Source: Massilia horti (GTDB taxonomy: Bacteria > Pseudomonadota > Gammaproteobacteria > Burkholderiales > Burkholderiaceae_D). Taken from it: a DNA stretch of 64,000 nt. Position numbers and translations under genes: made by a program. Shown here in pieces: positions 18,177 through 29,396 of this stretch. The notes below the pieces were generated by a model. It was given only the letters and a program-made list of their open reading frames with translations. It did no database searches and was not told the origin of the DNA. Location: positions 1 to 64,000 of the forward strand of contig NZ_SPUM01000150.1 of assembly GCF_004614195.1 (NCBI RefSeq), read 5' to 3'. Each line of letters starts with the position of its first letter. The stretch's first letter is position 1.

Positions 18177-19550
18177 CTACTTCTTCTTGACCGGGCGGCT
18201 CCAGCCTTCGATGGTCAGCTGCTTCGGCCGCGAGATGGTCAGCTTGCCGGCCGGCGCATCCTTGGTCAGGGTGGTGCCCGCGCCCAGGGTCGCACCTTTG
18301 CCCACGGTGACTGGCGCCACCAGCTGGGTGTCGCTGCCGATGAAGGCGTCGTCCTCGATCACGGTACGGAACTTGTTGGCGCCGTCGTAATTGCAGGTGA
18401 TGGTGCCGGCGCCGATGTTCACGCGCGAACCGACGGTCGCATCGCCCACGTAGGCCAGGTGGTTGGCCTTGCTGTGCGCCGCCACCTGGCTGTTCTTGAT
18501 CTCGACGAAGTTACCCACATGGACGTCCTCGCCCAGCTCGGTGCCCGGGCGCAGGCGCGCGTAGGGGCCGATCAGCGATTTTTCGCCCACCACCGCGTCC
18601 TCGATGTGGCAGAACGGCTTGATCTGCGCGCCGGCCGCGATCCTGGAGTTGACCAGCACGTTGTGCGCTCCGATGTGCACGCCGTCGCCCAGTTCGACGC
18701 GGCCTTCGAACACGCAGCCGACGTCGATCGTCACGTCGCGCCCGCAAACCAGTTCGCCGCGCACGTCGATGCGGCTCGGATCCATCAGCGTCACGCCTTT
18801 CTCGAGCAGGGCGTTGGCGATGTTGAGCTGATGGCGGCGCTCCAGTTCGGCCAGCTGGACCTTGCTGTTCACGCCGGCCACTTCCCACTCGGCGGACGGC
18901 TGGCTCGATACCACCGGCACGCCGTCGGCCACGGCCTGGGCGACGATGTCGGTCAGGTAGTACTCGCCCTGGGCGTTATTGTTCGACAGCGCGGCCAGCC
19001 ACTTCTTCAGGTGGCGGGTCGGGATCACCATGATGCCGCTGTTGATCTCGCGGATCGCGCGCTCGGCTTCGGTCGCGTCCTTTTCCTCGACAATGCGCAC
19101 GATCCGGCCGCCGTCGCGGATGATGCGGCCCAGGCCGAACGGATTGGCCTGCTCCACGGTCATGATCGCCAGCTTGTCATGCCCGGCGGCGTCGATCAGC
19201 TTGCGCAGCGACTCGGCGCCGGTCAGCGGCACGTCGCCGTACAGCACCATGGTCGGCATGTCTTCATCCAGCTGCGGCACCGCTTGCATCACGGCATGGC
19301 CGGTGCCCAGCTGGGGCTGCTGCAGGGCGGTTTCGATCGGCGTAGCGCACTGTGCCGCCCACTTTTCCACTACGGCTGGCACCGCTGCGCCCCCATGACC
19401 GTAAATCACGCATAATTTGCCAGGGGTAAGGCTGCGCGCGGTGTCGATCACATGCTGCAGCAGCGGCTTGCCAGCCAATGGATGCAGGACTTTTGGCAGT
19501 GCGGATTGCATACGCTTTCCCATACCTGCGGCAAGGATCACAACGTTCAT
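18177..19550 (-). CDS. glmU: bifunctional GlcNAc-1-P uridyltransferase / GlcN-1-P acetyltransferase
   Basis: 457 residues, full length. It makes UDP-GlcNAc for peptidoglycan and LPS. The N-terminal pyrophosphorylase domain opens with [11 protein letters not shown] and [12 protein letters not shown]. The C-terminal half is a left-handed beta helix of hexapeptide repeats (ending near [20 protein letters not shown]). Same strand as glmS, which supplies its pathway, but 2.5 kb away and separated by an ABC unit on the other strand. Confidence 0.97.
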   Translation of the reverse strand: MNVVILAAGMGKRMQSALPKVLHPLAGKPLLQHVIDTARSLTPGKLCVIYGHGGAAVPAVVEKWAAQCATPIETALQQPQLGTGHAVMQAVPQLDEDMPTMVLYGDVPLTGAESLRKLIDAAGHDKLAIMTVEQANPFGLGRIIRDGGRIVRIVEEKDATEAERAIREINSGIMVIPTRHLKKWLAALSNNNAQGEYYLTDIVAQAVADGVPVVSSQPSAEWEVAGVNSKVQLAELERRHQLNIANALLEKGVTLMDPSRIDVRGELVCGRDVTIDVGCVFEGRVELGDGVHIGAHNVLVNSRIAAGAQIKPFCHIEDAVVGEKSLIGPYARLRPGTELGEDVHVGNFVEIKNSQVAAHSKANHLAYVGDATVGSRVNIGAGTITCNYDGANKFRTVIEDDAFIGSDTQLVAPVTVGKGATLGAGTTLTKDAPAGKLTISRPKQLTIEGWSRPVKKK

Positions 19551-19577
19551 AGAGCCCGTTCACGTAGAGTTGAAGAG

Positions 19578-20474
19578 ATGAAAAAGTTTATCACGCCCGA
19601 CCGCCCGCTCGAGCGCGTGCGCATACTATTCCTCGCTTTGTTGCTGGCGCTGGTTGCAGGTTGCAGCACGGTTCGCTTCACCTACAACCACGGCGATACT
19701 TTGCTCTACTGGTGGCTCGACGCTTATGTCGATCTGGACAGCGAACAGGCGGACTGGGTCAAGCGTGACATCGACAGTCTGTTCCAGTGGCATCGCAAGA
19801 CCCAGCTGCGCGACTACGCCGAGATGATGGGCAACTGGCAGCGCCAGCTCGCCGGCAACCCGACCCAGGCCGACCTGGTCGCGGACTACCGCGACATCAA
19901 GGCGCGCACCGAGTCGCTGGCGTTTAAAGTGGTGCCGGACATGGCCGACCTGGCACGCTCGATCAAGCCGGACCAGATTGCGCAGATCGAGAGGAAATTT
20001 CGGGCTAACAATGAGAAATTCCGCAACAAGAACATGAGCGGCAGCCTTGAGCATCAACGCGACGTGCGTTTCAAGAAGGCCATGGAGCAGCTTGAGCTGT
20101 GGTTCGGGCGCTTTTCCAAGGACCAAGAGGCGGCGCTGCGCCGCGCGTCGGATGAGCGGCCGCTCGAGAACGAAATCTGGCTGGAAGAGCGCATGCTGCG
20201 CCAGAAGAAAATCATTGCGCTGCTGCAGCGGGTGCAGCAGCAAAAGCTGAACAAGGAACAGACGATGGCAGCAATTAACCAGCTGCTACGCGAATTCTTC
20301 GACCGCATGGAAGCGCCCGAGCGCAAGGCCTTCTACGACGCGTATGTCGACAGCACTTCCAAATTCATCCTGACGGCAATCAGGCTCACGACGCCAGAAC
20401 AGAAGGCGCATGCGCAAAAGCGCATGCAGGGCTGGATCCAGGATTTCAACGTGCTGGCGGCAAACGCGAAGTAA
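19578..20474 (+). CDS. DUF6279 family lipoprotein
   Basis: 298 residues from the ATG at 19578. The N-terminus has a hydrophobic stretch ending in the lipobox LVAGC, so Cys29 would be lipidated and the protein anchored to a membrane facing the periplasm. The rest is helical and highly charged (for example WVKRDIDSLFQWHRKTQLRDYAEMM), matching DUF6279 as I know it. Function unknown. Starts 27 bases after the divergent glmU start and may share its promoter region. Confidence 0.85.
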   Translation: MKKFITPDRPLERVRILFLALLLALVAGCSTVRFTYNHGDTLLYWWLDAYVDLDSEQADWVKRDIDSLFQWHRKTQLRDYAEMMGNWQRQLAGNPTQADLVADYRDIKARTESLAFKVVPDMADLARSIKPDQIAQIERKFRANNEKFRNKNMSGSLEHQRDVRFKKAMEQLELWFGRFSKDQEAALRRASDERPLENEIWLEERMLRQKKIIALLQRVQQQKLNKEQTMAAINQLLREFFDRMEAPERKAFYDAYVDSTSKFILTAIRLTTPEQKAHAQKRMQGWIQDFNVLAANAK

Positions 20475-20494
20475 GCGCGTGCTATAGTGCGCGC

Positions 20495-21151
20495 ATGCAA
20501 AAAAAGCCAGCCAAATCCCAACCCCGCCAGCACGGCGCGCCACGCATGGCGCCCCAGCAGGTTCGCATCATCGGCGGCAGTTGGAAACGCACGCCGCTGC
20601 CGGTCCTGGACGCCCTCGGCCTGCGTCCGACTCCCGACCGGGTGCGCGAAACCGTATTCAACTGGATCAACCACCAGCTCGGCGGCGAGTGGGAGCGCCT
20701 GGATGTGCTCGACTTGTTTGCCGGCAGCGGCGCGCTCGGTTTTGAAGCGGCCAGCCGCGGCGCCGGCTCGGTCATGATGATCGATAGCCACACGCCGGCC
20801 GTGCGCCAGCTCGAGTTGATCAAGGCCAAACTGAAGGCCGAGAACCTTAACGTCCTGCGTGCGGACGCGTTCGCGCTCGCCCGCGAGATGGCGGCCCGTG
20901 GCCAGCGCTTCGACCTGATTTTCCTCGATCCGCCCTACCAGCAGGATTTTTTGAGCCGCGCGCTGCCGCTGGCCGCCGACCTGCTGAAAGAGGGCGGTTT
21001 GGTCTATGCCGAGTCCGGCATGCCATTGCCGTTCTGTGAGACCGAGGACGATCCCCAGCCCGACTGGCTGGCGCCGTGGGACCTGGTGCGCGCCGACAAG
21101 GCCGGCATGGTTTGCTACCATCTGCTTAAATTGCATCAAAATAAGGCTTAA
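20495..21151 (+). CDS. rsmD: 16S rRNA (guanine966-N2)-methyltransferase
   Basis: 218 residues. Motifs in order: RIIGGSWK, the SAM-binding LDLFAGSGALG, and the catalytic DPPY (FLDPPYQQ), which marks N-methyltransferases acting on guanine. It methylates G966 of 16S rRNA in the 30S subunit. Followed by coaD on the same strand, a pairing common in Proteobacteria. The N-terminal ~20 residues are a basic extension. Confidence 0.95.
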   Translation: MQKKPAKSQPRQHGAPRMAPQQVRIIGGSWKRTPLPVLDALGLRPTPDRVRETVFNWINHQLGGEWERLDVLDLFAGSGALGFEAASRGAGSVMMIDSHTPAVRQLELIKAKLKAENLNVLRADAFALAREMAARGQRFDLIFLDPPYQQDFLSRALPLAADLLKEGGLVYAESGMPLPFCETEDDPQPDWLAPWDLVRADKAGMVCYHLLKLHQNKA

Positions 21152-21177
21152 ACGCCTTAAATCTGCTTAATCTCTAA

Positions 21178-22047
<870 letters not shown>

Positions 22048-22266
22048 TTACTCCGGCACCCATTTGCCGCTTTTTTCAATCTTTTTGTATTTGTTCTTGA
22101 CCGCCGCCCAGGCCACCTTGAACGCGGTTTCCTCGCGTCCCTCGGGACCGCGTTCGGCGTATTCGTCATAGGCGCTGTTAAACGCCTCCTTGAAAATTTC
22201 CTGCGCGTGCGACGGCAGGTTCTTGCGCACGCTGTCGGGCAGGTCGTCGATGGATTTGTAGGGCAT
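22048..22266 (-). CDS. chaB: ChaB family protein
   Basis: 72 residues from the ATG at 22266. PYKSIDDLPDSVRKNLPSHAQEIFKEAFNSAYDEY is the ChaB fold signature, a small helical domain first linked to the ChaA cation antiporter in E. coli. The real role is not settled. The KKIEKSGKWVPE tail is usual for the family. Monocistronic as far as can be seen. Confidence 0.9.
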   Translation of the reverse strand: MPYKSIDDLPDSVRKNLPSHAQEIFKEAFNSAYDEYAERGPEGREETAFKVAWAAVKNKYKKIEKSGKWVPE

Positions 22267-22395
22267 TTCGTGCTCCCTGCATGAGTTGAGCAGCGCCATG
22301 GTGCCGGATTGCCGCGAACCTTGTCGCACGGACGAAGTTCGTAACGATGCGCGTCAGAATAGCTAGCCCAAAAAACGACGAAGCAAGCTCAGGCG

Positions 22396-22611
22396 TCAGG
22401 TGCCCGATGCAGTACCGTGCAGTAGATTTTTCGGGCGGCGCGGGCGCACCGTCAACACCAGCGCACGGGCGATGCCGACCAGCAGCGGGCGGAAAAACAT
22501 CACGAAGCCCGTCAGCAGCGACAGGTAAAACATGCCGCGCACGAGCTGTGCAATCGACACCGCCGACACTAACACGACGATGGACTGGAGGAGGGAGATG
22601 AGCGCGGTCAT
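22396..22611 (-). CDS. small two-segment membrane protein, unknown
   Basis: 71 residues with a hydrophobic stretch at about 4-24 and another at about 28-50, then a basic tail (RPRRPKNLL). It may sit in the inner membrane with the tail in the cytoplasm. No family recognised. The regular pattern supports a real gene, but the size leaves room for doubt. Confidence 0.45.
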   Translation of the reverse strand: MTALISLLQSIVVLVSAVSIAQLVRGMFYLSLLTGFVMFFRPLLVGIARALVLTVRPRRPKNLLHGTASGT

Positions 22612-22765
22612 GATCTTCGATTCAACTGTTGTTGCAAGGAATTATCATGCACCGCAACATATAAATCTAATTTCGTTTTCTAATGCGCATTATATTGATC
22701 GTGAATGGAAATCGAGTACACTTCCATCCTTCAACATTCCCACCCCCACGGCACCGCAACCATCC

Positions 22766-23719
22766 ATGAGCTTCCTGACGCTTGACCTGAACCTGCTGCG
22801 TGTCTTCGACGCAGTCATGACCGAGCAAAACCTGACGCGCGCCGCGGGCCACCTGGCGATGACACAGCCAGCCGTGTCGAACGCCATCAAGCGCTTGCGC
22901 GAGAGCCTGGGCGATGAATTGCTGATCCGCACCGCTTACGGCGTCAAGCCGACACCGCGTGCCGAAGCCTTGTGGCCGGCGGTGCGCCAGGCCTTGCAGG
23001 GGCTGGAAGCGGCGGTCATGCCGGAAACCTTCGACGTGTCGAAGGCCCAGGCCACGTTCCGGCTGGCGATGGCCGATGCCACCGCGGCGCTGTGGCTGCC
23101 GTCGCTGATGCGTTCGATCGAACGCGATGCACCGGGCGTGAACATTCGGATGATGCCGTTGACGACCCGCGAACCGCGCCCGATGTTGCTGCGTGGCGAC
23201 ATCGACCTGGCAGTCGGCTTTTTCCCTGGCGTGGCGGCGCAGTTGTCCTACGAAACGGGCTCGCCGATCCGTCACGAGCGCTTGTATTCAGGACAATACG
23301 TGTGCGTGATGCGCAAGCACCATCCGCTCGCGAAAGCCAAGCTGGACCTGGACAGCTACTGCAAGGCGAACCACTTGCTGGTCAGCTTTTCTGGCCGCGC
23401 GCATGGTTTGGTCGATGAGGCGTTGTCCCAACTCGGCCGCGAACGGCGCATTTTGCTGACCGTCAACCAGTTCTTCACGGCTGGGCGGGTGGTCGCGAAT
23501 TCGGACCTGATCACGGTACTGCCCAAGCACCTGATGGTTTCGACCGGCATGACCGACGCGCTGGTGTGGCGCGAGTTGCCGTTCCAGCTGCCGGCCGTGC
23601 ATCTGGACATGCTGTGGCATGAACGCGACGGCCGCAGCCCGGCCCATCGCTGGCTGCGCAAGAACCTGGAAAGCATGGCCGCAACGTCGCAGCCGAAGCC
23701 CGACAGGCAGGTCGCGTAA
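22766..23719 (+). CDS. LysR-family transcriptional regulator
   Basis: 317 residues from the ATG at 22766. The N-terminal helix-turn-helix (LDLNLLRVFDAVMTEQNLTRAAGHLAMTQPAVSNAIKRLRE) and the long effector-binding domain are those of the NodD/LinR-like LysR branch. Longer upstream starts would add a non-conserved tail and are rejected. No divergent partner gene is adjacent, so the target is not evident. Confidence 0.92.
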   Translation: MSFLTLDLNLLRVFDAVMTEQNLTRAAGHLAMTQPAVSNAIKRLRESLGDELLIRTAYGVKPTPRAEALWPAVRQALQGLEAAVMPETFDVSKAQATFRLAMADATAALWLPSLMRSIERDAPGVNIRMMPLTTREPRPMLLRGDIDLAVGFFPGVAAQLSYETGSPIRHERLYSGQYVCVMRKHHPLAKAKLDLDSYCKANHLLVSFSGRAHGLVDEALSQLGRERRILLTVNQFFTAGRVVANSDLITVLPKHLMVSTGMTDALVWRELPFQLPAVHLDMLWHERDGRSPAHRWLRKNLESMAATSQPKPDRQVA

Positions 23720-23783
23720 TTATTGTTGGACAAGTTGTAAGTACTCACTGCCGCTGCCGGGCTCGCCCCGGGGGCAGGCCGAC

Positions 23784-24239
23784 TTACTTGATCGGCAACC
23801 TGGTCGTGTTCTTGACCTCTTCCATCACCGCATAGGTGTGCGTTTCCCGCACGCCCTTCTGCAACAAGGTCTTGCCGAGGAACTCGCGGTAGGCCGCCAT
23901 GTCCTTCACGCGCGCCTTGACCAGGTAATCGAACCCGCCGGCAACCATGTGGCACTCGAGCACTTCAGGTATGATTTGAACACTCTGCTTGAATGCATCG
24001 AATACCTCCGGCGTGGTCCGATCCAGCACCACCTCGATGAATACCAGCAGCGACACGTCCAGCAATTGCGGATTGAGCTGGGCCGTGTAGCCCATGATGT
24101 AGCCGGACTCGTGCAACTTGCGCACCCGCTCCAGGCAGGCCGCCGGCGACAGGTTGACCCGCGCCGCCAGCTCGACATTGCTGATGCGGCCGTCGTTTTG
24201 GAGCTCGGCAAGGATTTTCTTGCTGATCTTGTCTAGCAT
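23784..24239 (-). CDS. Lrp/AsnC-family regulator, probably of putA
   Basis: 151 residues. Winged helix DNA-binding part (LDKISKKILAELQNDGRISNVELAARVNLSPAACLERVRKL) and a C-terminal RAM ligand domain. Divergently transcribed from putA, the usual place of the proline-responsive activator (PutR-type) in species whose PutA lacks its own repressor domain. The intergenic region has a symmetric site at 24309-24340. It is closely similar in pattern to the regulator beside glmS but not identical. Confidence 0.92.
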   Translation of the reverse strand: MLDKISKKILAELQNDGRISNVELAARVNLSPAACLERVRKLHESGYIMGYTAQLNPQLLDVSLLVFIEVVLDRTTPEVFDAFKQSVQIIPEVLECHMVAGGFDYLVKARVKDMAAYREFLGKTLLQKGVRETHTYAVMEEVKNTTRLPIK

Positions 24240-24308
24240 CGCGTCTCTCTCGATGTAAATATTATTTGGTCAAATTGTCGCACCAAAAACTATCTATTGC
24301 TAGCCTTC

Positions 24309-24340
24309 TGTAAATCCAGAATTAATCCAGAAGATTTACA
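24309..24340. promoter_or_regulatory. inverted repeat in the lrp-putA intergenic region
   Basis: TGTAAATC (24309-24316) and GATTTACA (24333-24340) form a perfect 8-bp inverted repeat with a 16-base AT-rich centre. It lies between two divergent genes, in the place expected for the Lrp-type regulator operator. Assignment inferred. Confidence 0.5.
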
Positions 24341-24451
24341 ACTACAATCGAATCATCTATCCACGTTCAGCATCGCGCCGGCCGCCACAAGCGGTACGGC
24401 GCGTTTTACTGGGTAGCTTTCCGATTGTTCACACTCTGGATGTAGACTGAC

Positions 24452-27400
24452 ATGCAAATCGCCGCCTCCCCGGCCCCCACCTTCGTTCCCTTCGATGCCT
24501 TGCAGGCAGAAATCAAGCGCGAGCAAACTCCGCTGCGCGCCGCCATTACCGCAGCCTATCGCCGCGACGAGCAGGAAGCCGTCCGCTGGCTGCTGGCGCA
24601 AGGTGCTTGCGCCAACGCCGATGCCTACATGCTGGCGCACCGGCTGGTGTCGAAGGTGCGCGAGAAACGCACCCGTGCCTCCGGCGTCGATGCGCTGATG
24701 CACGAGTTTTCGCTGTCATCGGAGGAAGGCGTTGCGCTGATGTGCCTGGCTGAAGCCTTGTTGCGTATTCCCGACAGTGAAACGGCCGACCGCCTGATTG
24801 CAGACAAAATCAGCAAAGGCGACTGGAAAAAACACCTCGGCGAATCGCCTTCGCTGTTCGTCAATGCCGCTACCTGGGGCTTGCTCATCACCGGCAAGCT
24901 GGTCTCGAGCAGCAGCGAAAACGGCCTCGGCTCCGCCCTGACGCGATTGATCGCCAAGGGCGGCGAGCCGCTGATCCGCAAGGGCGTGGATCTGGCGATG
25001 CGCATGCTCGGCAACCAGTTCGTCACCGGCCAGACGATTGACGAAGCTCTGAAAAACAGCCGCGACAACGAGACGCGCGGCTATCGCTACTCGTACGACA
25101 TGCTGGGCGAGGCGGCACTGACCGAACTGGATGCGCAAAACTACTACGCGTCCTACGAAGCGGCGATCCATGCGATCGGCAAGGCATCGAATGGCCGCGG
25201 CATCAAGGACGGCCCCGGCATTTCGATCAAGCTGTCGGCGCTGCACCCGCGCTACAGCCGCGCCCAGTATGAGCGCGTGATGGGCGAATTGCTGCCGCGC
25301 GTGCGCAGCCTGGTCCTGCTGGCCAAGCAATACAACATCGGCCTGAACATCGATGCCGAGGAAGCCGACCGCCTCGAAATCTCGCTCGACATGCTCGAGG
25401 CGCTGGCGTTCGATCCCGAGCTCGCCGGTTTCGAGGGCATTGGCCTGGTGGTGCAGGCATACCAGAAGCGCTGCCCGTTCGTGATCGATTACGTGGTCGA
25501 CCTCGCGCGCCGCAGCAACCGCAAGTTCATGGTGCGCCTGGTGAAGGGCGCATATTGGGACGCCGAGATCAAGCGCGCCCAGGTCGACGGCCTGCCTGGC
25601 TATCCGGTCTACACGCGCAAGGTGTACACCGACGTGTCGTACCTGACCTGCGCGCGCAAGCTGCTGGCCAGCGCGGACGTGATCTACCCGCAGTTCGCGA
25701 CCCATAACGCGCATACGCTGTCGGTCATCTACACCTGGGCCAAACAGGACGGCATCGCCAATTACGAATTCCAGTGCCTGCACGGCATGGGCGAAACGCT
25801 GTACGACCAGGTGGTTGGCCGCGACAACCTGGACAAGGGCTGCCGCATCTACGCTCCGGTCGGCTCGCACGAGACGCTGCTCGCCTACCTGGTACGCCGC
25901 CTGCTGGAAAACGGCGCCAACACCTCGTTCGTGAACCAGATCGTCGACGAAAGCGTGGCCATCGACACGCTGCTGACGGACCCGTTCGAGGTCGCACGCG
26001 CCAGCGGCGGCAAGCCGCACCCGGCGATTGCCCTGCCGCTCGACATGTTCGGCAACGAACGCCAGAATTCGGCTGGCCTGGACCTGTCGAATGAAGATGC
26101 GCTGCGCGCCCTGGCGCTCTCGCTCGGCCAGCAGCGCCAGATTGAAGCCATGCCGCTGATCGACGGACCGGTCGAGGTTTCCGAGGCGGCCAACGTCATC
26201 AACCCGGCGCAGTCCTGCGACATCGTGGGCCAGGTGCGCGATGCTAGCCGCGCGGACGTGGAAACCGCGCTGCAGGCAGCTGCCGCCAGCGCGGCCGGAT
26301 GGGAAGCCACGCCGACAGCGACGCGGGCGGCCATCCTGTCCCGGGTCGCCGACCTGTACGAACAACACCGTGACGAGCTGATGGCGCTGGCGGTGCGCGA
26401 GGCAGGCAAATCGCTCCCGAACGCGATCGCCGAGATCCGCGAGGCGGTCGACTTTTTGCGTTATTACTCGGCCCAGGTACGCGGTCATGAAAACGGACCG
26501 GCCCTTGGCGCGGTCACGTGCATCAGCCCGTGGAACTTCCCGCTCGCGATTTTCACTGGCCAGATCGCAGCTGCGCTGGCCGCCGGTAACGTGGTGCTGG
26601 CCAAGCCCGCCGAACAGACGCCGCTGATCGCGTACCGCGCGGTCCAGCTGTTCCATGAAGCTGGCATCGCCAAGGGCGTGCTGCAACTGCTGCCCGGCCG
26701 CGGCGAAGTCGTCGGCGCTGCATTGACCGGCGATTCGCGCATCAAAGGCGTGATCTTCACCGGCTCGACCGAAGTGGCGCAGCTGATCAACCGCACCTTG
26801 GCCGAGCGGGCCGCGCGCGAGGGCTGCGACATTCCGCTGGTGGCGGAAACCGGCGGCCAGAACGCGCTGATCGTCGATTCCTCCGCACTGCCCGAACAGG
26901 TCGTGCAGGATGTCTTGACCTCTGCTTTTGACAGCGCCGGCCAGCGCTGCTCGGCCTTGCGCGTGCTGTTCCTGCAGGAGGACATCTTTGATAAGACGAT
27001 CAGGATGCTCAAGGGCGCCATGCGTGAGCTGCGGGTTGGCAGCCCCGATCGCCTGGCGACCGACATCGGTCCGGTGATCGACGCTGAGGCACAGCGCAAC
27101 CTGCTGGCCCACATCGAACGGACCAAAGCGAACGCCAAGGACCACTTCGCTCTCGAGCTGCCGGCGGCGATTGCCGCTGCGGGCACGTTTGTGCCGCCGA
27201 CCGTCCTTGAAATCGGCTCATTGGCCGAGCTGACGCAGGAAGTGTTCGGCCCGGTGCTGCACGTCGTGCGCTACCGCCGCGCCGACCTGGCGAAAGTGAT
27301 CGATTCGATCAACGCGACCGGCTATGGCCTGACGCTGGGTGTACATTCGCGCATCGACGAGACAATCGACTTCATCGTTTCGCGTGCCCATGTCGGGAAC

Positions 27401-28096
27401 ATCTACGTGAACAGGAACATCGTGGGCGCGGTGGTTGGCGTCCAGCCGTTCGGCGGCGAAGGCAAATCAGGCACCGGTCCCAAAGCCGGCGGGCCGTTGT
27501 ATTTGAATCGCCTGCAGCGCACGGTACAAACGCTGGCCCGGCACGAACCACGCACCGATCCGGCACTCGACGCGCTGCTTGAATGGGCACGCGCCCACGG
27601 CCATCCGCAACTGGCCCAACTCGGCAAAAAGTACATGGAAACGACGCTTGCCGGGACCACGCTGGACCTGCCGGGACCGACGGGCGAACGCAATCGTCTT
27701 ACGTTCACCGAGCGCGGCAGCGTGCTCTGCGCCGCCGTGACGGTTGACGGGCTGCTGAATCAGCTCGCCGCGGCATTTGCTACAGGCAATGATGCGCTGG
27801 TGCTGGCCTCTGCCCAGGAATCGGTTCTTGCCAGCTTGCCACCGGTGGCCAAGAAACGTATTCGTTTCATCAGCGAAACCGAGCTGCTGGCAAGCGAATT
27901 CCAGATGGCTATGATTGAAAACGGCGTTCAGGGCCTGCAAGCGCAACTGGCAAGCCGGAATGGCGCCATCATCGGAATTATCGACACCACGGAGAAGGGT
28001 GAAATCGCAATCTGGCGCCTGGTTGCTGAACGGGCCGTTTGCGTCAACACGACCGCGGCTGGGGGTAATGCAAGTCTCATGACTCTGGGTCTGTAA
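24452..28096 (+). CDS. putA: bifunctional proline dehydrogenase / P5C dehydrogenase
   Basis: 1214 residues. Oxidises proline to glutamate in two steps, FAD then NAD. The proline dehydrogenase barrel is in the first ~500 residues (GPGISIKLSALHPRYSR, MVRLVKGAYWD). The aldehyde dehydrogenase part carries Glu799 (VAETGGQN) and Cys833 (GQRCSALR). A further C-terminal domain ends at TAAGGNASLMTLGL. There is no ribbon-helix-helix domain at the N-terminus, so this PutA should not repress its own gene, consistent with the adjacent Lrp regulator. Its last ~138 bases are duplicated just downstream. Confidence 0.97.
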   Translation: MQIAASPAPTFVPFDALQAEIKREQTPLRAAITAAYRRDEQEAVRWLLAQGACANADAYMLAHRLVSKVREKRTRASGVDALMHEFSLSSEEGVALMCLAEALLRIPDSETADRLIADKISKGDWKKHLGESPSLFVNAATWGLLITGKLVSSSSENGLGSALTRLIAKGGEPLIRKGVDLAMRMLGNQFVTGQTIDEALKNSRDNETRGYRYSYDMLGEAALTELDAQNYYASYEAAIHAIGKASNGRGIKDGPGISIKLSALHPRYSRAQYERVMGELLPRVRSLVLLAKQYNIGLNIDAEEADRLEISLDMLEALAFDPELAGFEGIGLVVQAYQKRCPFVIDYVVDLARRSNRKFMVRLVKGAYWDAEIKRAQVDGLPGYPVYTRKVYTDVSYLTCARKLLASADVIYPQFATHNAHTLSVIYTWAKQDGIANYEFQCLHGMGETLYDQVVGRDNLDKGCRIYAPVGSHETLLAYLVRRLLENGANTSFVNQIVDESVAIDTLLTDPFEVARASGGKPHPAIALPLDMFGNERQNSAGLDLSNEDALRALALSLGQQRQIEAMPLIDGPVEVSEAANVINPAQSCDIVGQVRDASRADVETALQAAAASAAGWEATPTATRAAILSRVADLYEQHRDELMALAVREAGKSLPNAIAEIREAVDFLRYYSAQVRGHENGPALGAVTCISPWNFPLAIFTGQIAAALAAGNVVLAKPAEQTPLIAYRAVQLFHEAGIAKGVLQLLPGRGEVVGAALTGDSRIKGVIFTGSTEVAQLINRTLAERAAREGCDIPLVAETGGQNALIVDSSALPEQVVQDVLTSAFDSAGQRCSALRVLFLQEDIFDKTIRMLKGAMRELRVGSPDRLATDIGPVIDAEAQRNLLAHIERTKANAKDHFALELPAAIAAAGTFVPPTVLEIGSLAELTQEVFGPVLHVVRYRRADLAKVIDSINATGYGLTLGVHSRIDETIDFIVSRAHVGNIYVNRNIVGAVVGVQPFGGEGKSGTGPKAGGPLYLNRLQRTVQTLARHEPRTDPALDALLEWARAHGHPQLAQLGKKYMETTLAGTTLDLPGPTGERNRLTFTERGSVLCAAVTVDGLLNQLAAAFATGNDALVLASAQESVLASLPPVAKKRIRFISETELLASEFQMAMIENGVQGLQAQLASRNGAIIGIIDTTEKGEIAIWRLVAERAVCVNTTAAGGNASLMTLGL

Positions 28097-28110
28097 AACA
28101 GGTAAGCAGC

Positions 28111-28236
28111 AATGGCGCCAGCATTGGGTTTATCGATACCACGATCGCAATCTGGCGCCTGGCTGCCGAACACGCCGTTTGCATCAACACGACCGCGGCT
28201 GGGGGTAACGCAAGTCTCATGACTCTGGGTCTGTAA
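28111..28236 (+). repeat. tandem partial copy of the putA 3' end
   Basis: This stretch repeats putA 27959-28096, including the TCTGGGTCTGTAA ending, but with scattered base changes and a 12-base loss. It has no start codon, so it is a fossil. It lies 14 bases past the putA stop and 41 bases before ald, so it is probably in the leader of ald. Confidence 0.9.
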
Positions 28237-28277
28237 TCATATGAAGGTAGTCTGTCTGATAACTTGGAGGAGATGAC

Positions 28278-29396
28278 ATGTTAGTAGGCGTACCGAAAGA
28301 GATAAAGAATCACGAGTATCGCGTCGGCCTGACACCGGCCAGCGTTCATGAGCTGGTTACACACGGGCACCGGGTAATGGTGCAGGCGGGTGCCGGCGCC
28401 GCGATTGGGTTATCGGACGAACAGTACCTGGCGGCTGGCGCATCGATCGTCGAAAGCGCAAAGGAAATCTTTGCGCGCGCCGAGATGATAGTTAAGGTCA
28501 AGGAACCGCAACCAGGCGAGTGTGCCATGCTGGGCGAGGACCAGATCCTCTACACCTACCTCCACCTGGCACCGGACCCTGAACAGACGGCTGCACTGGT
28601 CAATTCCGGCGCGGTATGCATCGCCTACGAAACCATCACCGGTCCGGGCGGTGGCCTGCCGCTGCTTGCTCCCATGAGCGAAGTGGCCGGACGCATGGCC
28701 ATCCAGGCCGGTGCAACGCATCTTGAAAAATCCAGGGGCGGCATGGGCTTGCTGCTGGGCGGCGTACCTGGCGTTGCGGCCGGGCACGTTGTCATCATCG
28801 GTGCAGGGGTAGTTGGCACCAATGCCTTGCAGATGGCGGTGGGAACCGGGGCGCGTGTCACCATCCTCGACAAGAACATCGAACGTTTGCGCCAGCTGGA
28901 TCTTGTATTCGGCAATCGTATTTCAACGCTGCATTCGAACGCTCATGCAATCGAAGAAGCCGTCCTGTCGGCTGACCTCGTCATCGGCGGCGTGCTGGTT
29001 CCGGGCGCTGCCGCGCCCAAACTGGTCACGCGAGACATGATTTCCCGGATGAAGAAGGGCGCGGTTGTGGTCGATGTTGCGATCGACCAGGGCGGATGCT
29101 TCGAAACCTCGCATCCGACCACTCATACCGAACCGACTTTCATGGTTGACGATGTCGTCCACTATTGCGTTGCCAATATGCCCGGCGCCGTGGCGCGAAC
29201 TTCCACCTTCGCCCTGAACAATGCGACGATCGTGCATGCCCTGGCGTTGGCAAATAAAGGCTGGCGCAAGGCCCTTGCGGACGATCCAAACCTGCGCAAT
29301 GGCTTGAACGTCTGCCATGGCAAGGTCACGTACGCGGCTGTTGCCCAGGCCTTGGGCTACAGCTACACGCCGGCGGACACGATGTTAGTGTCCTGA
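28278..29396 (+). CDS. ald: alanine dehydrogenase
   Basis: 372 residues, full length. Interconverts L-alanine and pyruvate with NAD. Arg15, Lys75 (KVKEPQ) and His96 (YLHLAPD) match the substrate-binding and catalytic residues of the family, and GAGVVGTNA is the NAD-binding Rossmann loop. A TTGGAGGAG site precedes the ATG. It follows putA with a short gap, so both may respond to amino-acid supply. The stop codon lies inside the left arm of a hairpin repeat. Confidence 0.96.
   Translation: MLVGVPKEIKNHEYRVGLTPASVHELVTHGHRVMVQAGAGAAIGLSDEQYLAAGASIVESAKEIFARAEMIVKVKEPQPGECAMLGEDQILYTYLHLAPDPEQTAALVNSGAVCIAYETITGPGGGLPLLAPMSEVAGRMAIQAGATHLEKSRGGMGLLLGGVPGVAAGHVVIIGAGVVGTNALQMAVGTGARVTILDKNIERLRQLDLVFGNRISTLHSNAHAIEEAVLSADLVIGGVLVPGAAAPKLVTRDMISRMKKGAVVVDVAIDQGGCFETSHPTTHTEPTFMVDDVVHYCVANMPGAVARTSTFALNNATIVHALALANKGWRKALADDPNLRNGLNVCHGKVTYAAVAQALGYSYTPADTMLVS

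Noticed and set aside
24716-27145. An 809-codon open frame antisense to putA
   Set aside because: Same composition effect. No start context or family match, and it is fully covered by a clear PutA.
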